Assembly (NCBI RefSeq): GCF_009720385.1
Contig: NZ_ML769303.1
Location: forward strand, 273,979-337,978
Length of the DNA stretch: 64,000 bases
Direction: 5' to 3'
Source of the DNA: Catellatospora vulcania
GTDB lineage: Bacteria; Actinomycetota; Actinomycetes; Mycobacteriales; Micromonosporaceae
Made by a program: the position numbers and the translations under genes. Positions 25,644 to 38,187 of the stretch are shown here, in pieces. Within the stretch, counting starts at the first letter, position 1, and the number at the start of each line of letters is the position of its first letter. Below the pieces are notes generated by a model. That model was given only the letters and a program-made list of their open reading frames with translations. It was not told the DNA's origin and did no database searches.

Positions 25644-27596
25644 CTAGAGGGTCAGGGTCCAGGTGTTGACGTAGCCGACGTCACCGGACGCCGCGTCCTG
25701 CACCCGCAGCCGCCAGGTGCCGTTGGCGGCCTCGGAGGACAGGTTCACGGTGTAGGTGGTGTCGATGTTGTCGGTGCTGCCGCCCGAGCGGTTGTGCAGC
25801 GTGTACGCGGTGCCGTCCGGCGCCAGCAGGGACACCACCAGGTCACCCTTGTACGTGTGCACGATGTGCACCTCCGCCGTCGACGTCGACGACGCGTTGC
25901 GGTTGCAGCCCGCGATGGTGATGTCGCTGTAGACCGTGGCCACGTCGACGATGGTCACGTCGGTCGGGTTGGTCCCCGTGCAGCCGGGCGCGCCGTTCAC
26001 GGTCAGCGTGTACGTGGCGGTCCGGGTCGCCCCGGTGCCGGTGCCGGTCACCGTGACCGGGTAGCTGCCCGCCGGGGTCGACGCGCTGGTGGCGATCGTC
26101 AGCGTCGACGAACCGCCCGCGGTGACCGAGGCCGGGCTGAACGTGGCGGTCGCGCCCGAGGGCAGGCCGCTCGCGGACAGGTTCACCGTCTGCGCGCTGC
26201 CCGCGGTGACGGCGGTGCTGATGGTCGAGGTCAGCGAGCTGCCCGGGTTGACCGAGCCCGAGGAAGGCGCGGCCGTGATCGAGAAGTCGTTGGTCGCGGC
26301 GCAGTACTGGGCCTGCTTGTTGATGGCCCGGTACGGGCAGTCGGCGTACTCGGACAGCAGCAGCACCGCACTCTTGTTGCGCGAGGTCTGCGCCGAGATG
26401 ACCTCGTCCGGCGGGTAGAAGCCGGGGCTGGACGACTTCGGGTACATCTCGAAGGTGTACGTCCACACCCGCTGGTCGCCCCACAGCCAGTCGGTGATGT
26501 CGCCGTCGGTGACGTACAGGTCGCTGCCCTGCTCGGGGGTGTAGGAGTTGGTCGCCGCCATCTGCTGGCCGATGGTGGCGAACGTGTTGCGCTCGTCGGT
26601 GGTCATGCCCGGGTTCACGGTGTCGGCCGTGGTGTACCCGAACGGCCACAGGATCAGCTCGCCGTAGGTGTGGAAGTCGATGTTTGCCTTGATCTGCTGC
26701 ACGCCGCCGACCCGCCGGGACAGCACGAAGTCGCGCAGGACCGACGCCTCCGGGGTGGAGAACGCCGACGGGCCGCGGTAGGTCTCACTCGACGTGCTGC
26801 CCGAGGAGCCGCCGCAGCAGCCCCACTTGTAGCCGAAGTTGCGGTTGATGTCGGTGCCGACCGACGAGCTGCCCGAGTTCGGCTGGCGGTTCTTGCGCCA
26901 GGAGCGGTAGGAGCCGGTGGCGATGTCGTACTCGCCGCCGTCGGGGTTGAGGTCCGGCACGATCCAGATCTCGCGCGAGTCGACCACGGCCTTGACCCGG
27001 CTGTCGGTGGTGTACGCGTCGGTGAACAGGTTCGCCAGGTAGAGCGCCATCTCGACGGTGAGGTGCTCGCGGGCGTGCAGGTGCGCGTTGAACAGGATCT
27101 CGGGTTCGTTCTCGTCGGTGGCGACGTTGTCGGAGATCTTCAGCGCGACGATCTGGCGGCCCTCGTACGAGGTGCCGATGACACTCTTGCGCACCAGCGT
27201 CGGGTGGTCCGCGACGATCTGGTTGATCTCCGTGTTCATCTCGGCGTAGTTGTGGTAGTTCCCGTCGGCCGACGGGAAGTCCAGCGGGACCGCGTTCGGG
27301 CCGGTGACCCGCGACGACGGCGGCGGCAGCAGCTCCAGGCCGAAACCGAGGCGGCGGATGCGGTCGGCCTCGGCCGAGTTGGCGGTGATGTAGATGATGC
27401 CGTGCTCGATGAGGTCGATCGCCGCGCCGGTGCGGGCGACCGCGTTGCGGTCGTCGAAGGTCTTCGGGCCGGTGACCTTGTACTGCTGGGATCCGGCGAG
27501 GGTGAAGTCGTCGGCGGGCGCGCCGCCGGCCGGGCCCGGCACGGTCAGGGCGATGCCGGTGGCCAGGGTGGTCAGGATGAGCGCGAGTCTGCGCAC
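25644..27596 (-). CDS. Secreted M14 zinc carboxypeptidase with C-terminal P-domain
   Basis: A 650-residue exported peptidase. Signal peptide to about residue 26; M14 catalytic domain about 110-430 with zinc motif HLHARE (His174, Glu177), substrate-binding and catalytic segments NRNFGYKWG and TYTFEMYP (catalytic Glu), and [16 protein letters not shown] holding the third zinc His. An Ig-like Ser/Thr-rich domain (about 450-535, [19 protein letters not shown]) and a proprotein-convertase P-domain (about 540-650) follow. It should cleave C-terminal residues of extracellular peptides. Start GTG 27596 has GGAGG upstream. The P-domain is very like that of the neighbouring trypsin-like protease. Confidence 0.92.
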   Translation of the reverse strand: MRRLALILTTLATGIALTVPGPAGGAPADDFTLAGSQQYKVTGPKTFDDRNAVARTGAAIDLIEHGIIYITANSAEADRIRRLGFGLELLPPPSSRVTGPNAVPLDFPSADGNYHNYAEMNTEINQIVADHPTLVRKSVIGTSYEGRQIVALKISDNVATDENEPEILFNAHLHAREHLTVEMALYLANLFTDAYTTDSRVKAVVDSREIWIVPDLNPDGGEYDIATGSYRSWRKNRQPNSGSSSVGTDINRNFGYKWGCCGGSSGSTSSETYRGPSAFSTPEASVLRDFVLSRRVGGVQQIKANIDFHTYGELILWPFGYTTADTVNPGMTTDERNTFATIGQQMAATNSYTPEQGSDLYVTDGDITDWLWGDQRVWTYTFEMYPKSSSPGFYPPDEVISAQTSRNKSAVLLLSEYADCPYRAINKQAQYCAATNDFSITAAPSSGSVNPGSSLTSTISTAVTAGSAQTVNLSASGLPSGATATFSPASVTAGGSSTLTIATSASTPAGSYPVTVTGTGTGATRTATYTLTVNGAPGCTGTNPTDVTIVDVATVYSDITIAGCNRNASSTSTAEVHIVHTYKGDLVVSLLAPDGTAYTLHNRSGGSTDNIDTTYTVNLSSEAANGTWRLRVQDAASGDVGYVNTWTLTL

Positions 27597-27637
27597 GGGT
27601 TACCTCCGAGGGGGTAGGTGGAGGCGGGTCGGGAGGA

Positions 27638-27670
27638 GGGCCCGGCGCCGCTGGTCGCGGCACCGGGCCC
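27638..27670 (-). terminator. Terminator after the trypsin-like protease
   Basis: GGGCCCGG-C-GCCGC pairs with GCGGC-A-CCGGGCCC across a five-base loop (27638-27670), 18 bases past the protease stop on the minus strand. Confidence 0.78.
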
Positions 27671-27687
27671 GGGGTGGTGCGACGGAC

Positions 27688-32475
<4,788 letters not shown>

Positions 32476-32482
<7 letters not shown>

Positions 32483-33939
32483 AGCGGGACGAGGGCTCGT
32501 CCGCGCACGTGCTGCGGGTGCCCAGGATCGTGGTGGCCGCGGCGGCGTCCGGGCACGGGAAGACGACCGTGGCGACGGGGCTGCTGGCGGCGCTGACGGC
32601 GCGGGGCATGACCGCGGCCGGGTTCAAGGTCGGGCCGGACTACATCGACCCGACGTACCACTCGCTGGCCTGCGGGCGGCCCGGCCGCAACCTGGACCCG
32701 TCGCTGGTCGGCGAGGACCTGGTCGCGCCGCTGTTCGCGCACGGGGCGACCGGCGCGCAGGTGGCGGTCGTCGAGGGCGTGATGGGCCTGTTCGACGGCC
32801 GCTCCGGGGAGGGCGAGTTCGGCTCGACCGCGCACGTGGCCCGGCTGCTGGACGCGCCGGTGGTGTTCGTGGTGGACGCGACCGGCCAGGGCCGCTCGGT
32901 CGCCGCGCTGCTGCACGGGTTCCGCTCGTTCGGCTCGGTGCGGCTGGCCGGGGTGGTGCTCAACCGGGTCGGCTCCGACCGGCATGAACAGATCCTGCGC
33001 GAGGCCTGCGAGGAGGTCGGCACGCCGGTGCTGGGCGTGCTGCGGCGGGCCGGGGCGGTGGCGGTGCCGTCGCGGCACCTGGGGCTGGTGCCCGCGGCCG
33101 AGCGCAGCGGCGCGGCCGTGGACGCGGTGCGGGCCATGGGTGCGCTGGTCGAGGACGGGGTCGACCTGGGCGAGGTGCTGGCGGTCGCACACAGTGCGCC
33201 ACCGCTGTCGGTGACCCCGTGGTCGGCGGCCGACGCGGTGCGAGCCGCCGCGGAGGCGGCCGGAGCGCAGTCGACCGGCCAGGGCACGGCCGGTGCGGCG
33301 ACGGCCGGGCCCGAAGCGGCCGGATCGCCGGAGCGGGCCGGGGACCGGCCGGTGATCGCGGTCGCGGGCGGGCCCGCGTTCACGTTCGGCTACGCCGAGC
33401 AGGCCGAGCTGCTGCGCGCCGCCGGGGCCGAGGTCGTGCACGTCGACCCGCTGCGCGACGAGGCGCTGCCGCGGGGCACCGCCGGGCTGGTGGTGGGCGG
33501 CGGCTTCCCCGAGGTGTACGGCGACGAGCTGGCCGCCAACAAGCCGCTGCGCGACGCGGTACGCGAACTCGCCGCCGCGGGCGCGCCGGTCGCCGCCGAG
33601 TGCGCGGGCCTGCTGTGGCTGGCCAGGTCCCTGGACGGGCGCGAGATGTGCGGCGTGCTCGACGCCGAGGCGGTCATGACCGAGCGGCTCACCCTCGGCT
33701 ACCGCGACGCGGTCGCGGTGACCGGCAGCATGCTCGCCGACGCGGGCACCCGGGTCACCGGGCACGAGTTCCACCGCACCGCGGTGACCCCGGCAGCCGG
33801 GCCGTCGCCCGCGTGGGCGTGGCGCGGGCAGCCCGCCGAGGGTTTCGTCCAGGGTGGAGTGCACGCGTCCTACCTGCACCTGCACTGGGCCGGGCAGCCG
33901 GGCTTCGCCCGCCGCATGGTGCGTGCCGCATGCGCCTGA
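32476..33939 (+). CDS. cobB: Cobyrinate a,c-diamide synthase CobB/CbiA
   Basis: A 487-residue glutamine amidotransferase. The N-terminal dethiobiotin-synthetase-like ATPase has ASGHGKTT (about 24-31) and KVGPDYIDPTYH. The C-terminal class I amidotransferase has the nucleophile motif AECAGLLWL and a conserved GHEFHRT. Ala/Gly linker (about 258-290) joins them. It amidates side chains a and c of (hydrogeno)byrinate before (or after) cobalt insertion, consistent with CobN acting on the diamide. ATG 32476 overlaps cobO; a GTG one codon later is an alternative start. Its end overlaps cobI by ten bases. Confidence 0.95.
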
Positions 33940-34655
33940 TCGGGGTGGGGGTCGGCCCCGGCGACCCGGAACTGGTGACGCTGCAGGCGGTGCGCCTGCT
34001 GCGCGAGGCCGACCGGGTCTTCGTGCCGGTCATGGACGTGGCCGAGCAGGGCCGCGCCGAGGCGACGGTACGCGCGCACGCCGGCCACGACCGCGTAGAG
34101 CGGCTCGTGTTCGCACTCAACGAGCGCGACGACGCGCGCCGCCGCGAGTCCCACTGGGACGCCGCCGGTGCACGCGTCGCCGACTGGCTGCGCGAGACCG
34201 GCGGCACCGCCGCGTTCGCCACCATCGGCGACCCCAACGTGTACTCGACCTTCGGCTACCTGGCCGCGACGGTCCGCGCCCTGCTGCCCGAGGTGGCGGT
34301 GCAGACCGCGCCCGGGATCACCGCGATGCAGGCGCTGGCCGCCGCGGCCGGGGTGCCGCTCGCCGAGGGCGTCGAGCCCCTGGTGCTGGTGCCGCTGGCC
34401 CGGGGCGCCACGGCGCTGTCGGCAGCTCTGGCGTACGCGCAGGACGGGACGGTGGTCGCGTACAAGGGTGGCCGTCATCTGGCCGAGGTGACGACCGCGG
34501 TGAAGGAGGCCGGGCGGCTGGACGAGGCCGTGCTCGGCACTCGGCTGGGACTGCCGGGGGAGAACGTGACGCCGCTGGCCGAGGCGGTCGAGGCGCCGTA
34601 CCTGTCGGCGGTGCTGGTGCCGGGCCGCCGTGCCGGAAGAGGGGGAAAGCTGTGA
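33930..34655 (+). CDS. cobI: Precorrin-2 C20-methyltransferase CobI/CbiL
   Basis: A 241-residue SAM-dependent tetrapyrrole methylase. It starts LIGVGVGPGDPELVTLQA, has FATIGDPNVYSTFGYL (the family's second motif) and TAPGITAMQALAA, and ends NVTPLAEAVEAPYLSAVLV. These features separate it from CobA, CobM and CobJ. It adds the C20 methyl group in the second step after uroporphyrinogen methylation. ATG 33930 lies in the cobB end; its stop overlaps the cobM GTG (GTGA). Confidence 0.93.
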   Translation: MRLIGVGVGPGDPELVTLQAVRLLREADRVFVPVMDVAEQGRAEATVRAHAGHDRVERLVFALNERDDARRRESHWDAAGARVADWLRETGGTAAFATIGDPNVYSTFGYLAATVRALLPEVAVQTAPGITAMQALAAAAGVPLAEGVEPLVLVPLARGATALSAALAYAQDGTVVAYKGGRHLAEVTTAVKEAGRLDEAVLGTRLGLPGENVTPLAEAVEAPYLSAVLVPGRRAGRGGKL

Positions 34656-35473
34656 AGGTCGTCTTCATCGGAGCCGGGCCGGGCGCTGCCGACCTGCTCA
34701 CGCTGCGCGGCGCGGCCGCGATCGGGGCCGCCGACGTGGTGGTCTGGGCGGCCAGCCTGGTCCACCCGGACGTGCTCGGGCACGCCAGGCCCGGGGCGCG
34801 CATCGTGGACTCCGCGGCGCTGACCCTGGAGCAGACCCTCGACCTCTACCGCGAGGCCGCCGAACGTGACCTGGTGGTGGCACGGATCCATTCCGGCGAC
34901 CCGGCGCTGTGGGGCGCGCTCGGCGAGCAGCTCGACGCGTGCCGGGAACTGGGCCTGCCCACCGAGGTGATCCCCGGGGTGTCCTCGTTCACCGCGGCCG
35001 CCGCGGCGGTGCAGCGCGAGCTGACCGTGCCCGAGGTGGCCCAGTCGGTGGTGCTGACCCGGCTGGAGGGCGGCAAGACGCCGATGCCGGAGCGCGAGTC
35101 GGTACGCGCGTTCGCCGCCCACGGGGCGACGATGGCGGTGTTCCTGTCCGCGGCCCGGTCCGGGCAGCTCGCGGCGGAGCTGCTGGCGGGCGGGTACGCG
35201 CCGGACACGCCGGTGGTGGTCGCGTACCGGGTGACCTGGCCGGAGGAGCTGATCGTGCGCTGCACGGTCGGCGCCCTGGAAGCGGCGGTCAAGGAGCACA
35301 AGCTGTGGAAGCACACGCTGTTCCTGGTCGGGCCCGCGCTCGGCGAGGCCGGCGGCACCCGCAGTCACCTCTACCACCCCGGCCACTTCCACGGCTTCCG
35401 TCGGGCCGACCCGGCCGCCCGCACCGCCCTGCGAGCCGGTCGCGCCGACGCCGGACGCGCGAGTCATGACTGA
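34652..35473 (+). CDS. cobM: Precorrin-4 C11-methyltransferase CobM/CbiF
   Basis: A 273-residue tetrapyrrole methylase. It begins VVFIGAGPGAADLLTLRGA, then VWAASLVHPDVLGHA, and IHSGDPALWGALGEQLD, and has the substrate-loop motif PGVSSFTAAAAAVQRELTVP and PMPERESVRAFAAHGATMAVFLS. These are CobM/CbiF hallmarks. It methylates C11. The start is GTG 34652, overlapping the cobI stop; its own end overlaps the cbiD ATG by eight bases. The extra C-terminal tail after HSHLYHPGHF-like sequence (SHLYHPGHFHGF) is short and variable. Confidence 0.94.
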   Translation: MKVVFIGAGPGAADLLTLRGAAAIGAADVVVWAASLVHPDVLGHARPGARIVDSAALTLEQTLDLYREAAERDLVVARIHSGDPALWGALGEQLDACRELGLPTEVIPGVSSFTAAAAAVQRELTVPEVAQSVVLTRLEGGKTPMPERESVRAFAAHGATMAVFLSAARSGQLAAELLAGGYAPDTPVVVAYRVTWPEELIVRCTVGALEAAVKEHKLWKHTLFLVGPALGEAGGTRSHLYHPGHFHGFRRADPAARTALRAGRADAGRASHD

Positions 35474-36725
35474 GCAGCTGGAACCCGGCGACCTGGCACC
35501 GGAGGCCCTGTCCCGTCCCGGCGTGCCCGCGCGGCGGCCGACGCGAGGACGGACGCGCAAGCAGGCCCCCGGCACGGTCGGGCCGGAGGGCCCCGAGCTG
35601 CGCGAACCCGATCTGCCGCGGACCGCCAAGGACCGGCCGAAGGCACTGCGTACCGGGTGGACCACCGGCACGTGCGCGTCGGCGGCGGCGAAGGCGGCCA
35701 CGGAGCTGCTGGTCGGCGGGGTGCCGCCGCGCTGGGTCGAGGTGGCGCTGCCGTCGGGGCGGCGGGTGACGTTCGCGGTGGCGGAGTCGGTGCTGGACGG
35801 TGACGCGGCCCGCGCGGTCGTGGTCAAGGACGCCGGCGACGACCCGGACGTGACCCACGGGGCCCGGCTGACCGCGACCGTACGCTGGCAGGACGGCACG
35901 GATGTCGCGCTGCGCGGCGGGGACGGCGTGGGCACGGTGACCAGGCCGGGGCTGGGCCTGGACGTGGGCGGACCGGCGATCAACCCGGTGCCGCGTCAGA
36001 TGATCACCCAGGCGGTGGCCGAAGTGGCAGGCGGGCGCGGCATCGAGGTCGTGATCTCGGTGCCCGACGGCGAGCGGATGGCCCGCAAGACGACCAACCG
36101 GCGGCTGGGCATCCTCGGCGGCATCTCGATCCTGGGCACCACCGGCATCGTGCGGCCGTTCTCCACCGCCTCGTGGCGGGCGAGCGTCATGCAGGCCGTG
36201 CAGGTCGCCGCCGCGCAGGGCGAGCAGACGATCGTGCTGTGCACCGGCGGGCGCACCGAGGCGGGCGCGATGGCGCTGCTGCCCGGCCTGCCAGAGGTGT
36301 GCTTCGTCGAGGTCGGCGACTTCACCGGGGCCGCGCTGCGGACCGCGGCCGAGCGGGGCATGAGCGAGGTGGTCTTCGTCGGCATGGCCGGCAAGCTGAC
36401 CAAGCTCGCCGCCGGGGTGCTGATGACGCACTACACCCGCTCGGCCGTGGACACGGTGCTGCTGGGGCAGGTCACCACGGCGGTGGGCGGTTCGGCCGAA
36501 CTGGCCGAGCAGGTCGACGGGGCGAACACCGCGCGGCATGCGTATGAGCTGTGGGAGGCGGCGGGTCTGCTGCGCGTCGCGGGCGACGTGCTGTGCGGGC
36601 GGGTGCGCGACGTGCTGGTCCGCTTCGGCAAGGGCGCGCTGCGGGCCGAGGTCGCGATGGTGGACTTCACGGGCCGGACGGTCGTGGCGGCGACCAGGCC
36701 GGAGTGGGTCGCATGCGCGCCCTGA
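35466..36725 (+). CDS. cbiD: Cobalt-precorrin-5B C1-methyltransferase CbiD
   Basis: A 419-residue CbiD. A disordered N-terminal extension (about 1-58) precedes the family core LRTGWTTGTCASAAAKAA, GGPAINPVPRQMI, and GTTGIVRPFSTASWRASVMQ-like glycine-rich binding block, then HYTRSAVDTVLL. CbiD takes the place of CobF in C1 methylation. The gene ends ATRPEWVACAP within a sequence that is duplicated 80 bases on (see 36690-36818). ATG 35466 is inside the cobM end. Confidence 0.92.
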   Translation: MTEQLEPGDLAPEALSRPGVPARRPTRGRTRKQAPGTVGPEGPELREPDLPRTAKDRPKALRTGWTTGTCASAAAKAATELLVGGVPPRWVEVALPSGRRVTFAVAESVLDGDAARAVVVKDAGDDPDVTHGARLTATVRWQDGTDVALRGGDGVGTVTRPGLGLDVGGPAINPVPRQMITQAVAEVAGGRGIEVVISVPDGERMARKTTNRRLGILGGISILGTTGIVRPFSTASWRASVMQAVQVAAAQGEQTIVLCTGGRTEAGAMALLPGLPEVCFVEVGDFTGAALRTAAERGMSEVVFVGMAGKLTKLAAGVLMTHYTRSAVDTVLLGQVTTAVGGSAELAEQVDGANTARHAYELWEAAGLLRVAGDVLCGRVRDVLVRFGKGALRAEVAMVDFTGRTVVAATRPEWVACAP

Positions 36726-36818
36726 CGGTGATCGGCCAAAACCGGGTCGGCCTGCGAACAGCCGGTGCCGCGACCAGGCCGGGGTGGGTGGCATGCGCCG
36801 GGTGACGGTGATCGGTCA
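36690..36818 (+). repeat. 80-base-period duplication across the cbiD stop / cobL start
   Basis: Blocks 36690-36738 and 36770-36818 (49 bases each) match with few changes: both contain GCGACCAGGCCGG, TGGGT, GCATGCGC and TGACGGTGATCGG. Copy 1 carries the cbiD stop and an ATG at 36713. Copy 2 carries the real cobL ATG at 36793. The frame from 36713 reads MRALTVIGQ then stops at 36803-36805 after repeating the cbiD-like ending ATRPGWVACAG. Confidence 0.85.
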
Positions 36819-38187
36819 CGACGGCGGCGGGTTCGGTGCCGCCGCGGGTGCGGCGCTGGCGCGCGCGACGCTGGTGGCCGGGGGCGAGCGGCACCTGTCC
36901 GGGCTGGACGTGACCGCCGAGCGCCTGGTCATGGGGCCGGTCGCGCCGGTCGTCGCGCGGGTGGCCGCGCACGGCGGCGAAGCGGTGGTGCTGGCCAGTG
37001 GCGACCCCGGGTTCTTCGGGATCGTCGCCGCGCTGCGCCGGGCCGGGATCGAGCCGGTGGTGATCCCGGCGGTGTCCAGCGTCGCGGCCGCGTTCGGCCG
37101 CGCGGGCCTGCCCTGGGACGACGCGCTCGTGGTGTCCGCGCACGGCCGCGACACCCTCGACGGCCGCGATGTCCGTGACGGCCGCGACACCCTCGACACC
37201 CTCGACGGCCGCGATGTCCGTGACGGCCGCGATGTCCGTGACGGCCACGACGGCCACGACTCCTCGGCACCGCGCCATGATCCGTTTTTGTGGACGCTGG
37301 ACGTCCCTATAGCGGCATCCAGCGTCCACAAAAACGGATCTTCGGGCTCGCCGGGGCGGGGGCTGCGGCGGGCGGTCAACGTCTGCCGGGCTTACCCGAA
37401 GGTGGCGGTGCTGACCGCGCCCGGTAGCGGTCCGGCGGAGCTGGGGGCGGCCCTGGCCGGGTGGGAGCGCACGCTGGTGGTGGCCGAGCGGCTGGGCACG
37501 CCGCAGGAGCGCCTGGCCACTGTCACCGCGGCGGAGGCGGCCACCGCTGCCTGGGCCGATCCGAACGTGGTGCTGGTGCTGGACCCGGCCCGGCCGCAAC
37601 AGCGACCTGGCCCCGGCTGGATCGCCGGAGCAGGTCCCGGGCCCGCCGGGTGGGCGCTGCCGGAGGCCGCCTACGCCCACCGCGACTCGATGATCACCAA
37701 GGCGGAGGTGCGCGCGTACGTGCTGGCCCGGCTCGGCCCGCGCCTCGGCGACCTGGTCTGGGACGTGGGGGCCGGATCCGGCTCGGTCGCCGTGGAGTGC
37801 GCCCGGTTCGGGGCTGCGGTGCTCGCCGTCGAACGCGACCCGGCTGCCCTGCCGCTGATCAGCGCGAACGCGACCGGTCTCGGGGTGCGGCTCGTCGCGG
37901 GGAACGCGCCTGACTGCCTGGCCGGGCTGCCCGATCCCGATGCCGTCTTCGTCGGCGGTGGCGGCGCACCGGTGCTGGCCGCGTGCGCCGAGCGCCGCCC
38001 GGCCCGGATCGTGACCGCGCTCGCCGGGCTCGAACGCGTCGGCCCGGCACTGGCGGTGCTGGCCGACGCCGGGTACCGGACGGAGGGCGTACAGCTGCAG
38101 GCTTCGCGCCTGAGCCCGCTGCCTGACGGAAGCCATCGGCTCGCCGCCACCAACCCTGTCTTCATCGTCTCCGGGGAGCTGCCATGA
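36793..38187 (+). CDS. cobL: Precorrin-6Y C5,15-methyltransferase CobL (CbiE-CbiT), with an internal insertion
   Basis: A 464-residue CbiE-CbiT fusion. The N-terminal methylase has VTVIGHDGGGFG and LASGDPGFFGIV, and the C-terminal CbiT part has ITKAEVRAYVLARLGP and DVGAGSGSVAVECARF, a SAM loop. It methylates C5 and C15 with decarboxylation. A normal CobL has about 400 residues; here about 70 residues (about 122-191) are inserted between SAHGRD and the AVNVCRAYPKVAVLT block. The insert holds Asp-Gly-Arg repeats and a translated 62-base palindrome. The reading frame is open throughout. ATG 36793 is 67 bases after the cbiD stop because of the junction duplication. Confidence 0.9.
   Translation: MRRVTVIGHDGGGFGAAAGAALARATLVAGGERHLSGLDVTAERLVMGPVAPVVARVAAHGGEAVVLASGDPGFFGIVAALRRAGIEPVVIPAVSSVAAAFGRAGLPWDDALVVSAHGRDTLDGRDVRDGRDTLDTLDGRDVRDGRDVRDGHDGHDSSAPRHDPFLWTLDVPIAASSVHKNGSSGSPGRGLRRAVNVCRAYPKVAVLTAPGSGPAELGAALAGWERTLVVAERLGTPQERLATVTAAEAATAAWADPNVVLVLDPARPQQRPGPGWIAGAGPGPAGWALPEAAYAHRDSMITKAEVRAYVLARLGPRLGDLVWDVGAGSGSVAVECARFGAAVLAVERDPAALPLISANATGLGVRLVAGNAPDCLAGLPDPDAVFVGGGGAPVLAACAERRPARIVTALAGLERVGPALAVLADAGYRTEGVQLQASRLSPLPDGSHRLAATNPVFIVSGELP
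37142..37260 (+). repeat. Tandem 18-bp-type repeats inside cobL
   Basis: Units such as GACGGCCGCGATGTCCGT recur with variants and encode DGRDVR, DGRDTLD and DGHDGHD stretches. They are in frame and end just before the palindrome at 37279. They look like expansion of a short motif from the preceding AHGRDTLDGRD codons. Confidence 0.75.
37279..37340 (+). repeat. Palindrome with perfect 23-bp arms inside cobL
   Basis: Arms 37279-37301 (begins GATCCGTTTTTGTGGACG) and 37318-37340 are exact reverse complements with a 16-base loop. It is translated in frame (DPFLWTLDVP... VHKNG). The T5/A5 tracts make it stand out from the GC-rich host gene. It looks like an inserted mobile palindromic unit. Confidence 0.9.

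Noticed and set aside
37142-37260. Repeats in cobL as a CRISPR-like array
   Set aside because: Units are short (about 18 bases), in frame, without spacers of constant length, and no cas genes are in the window.
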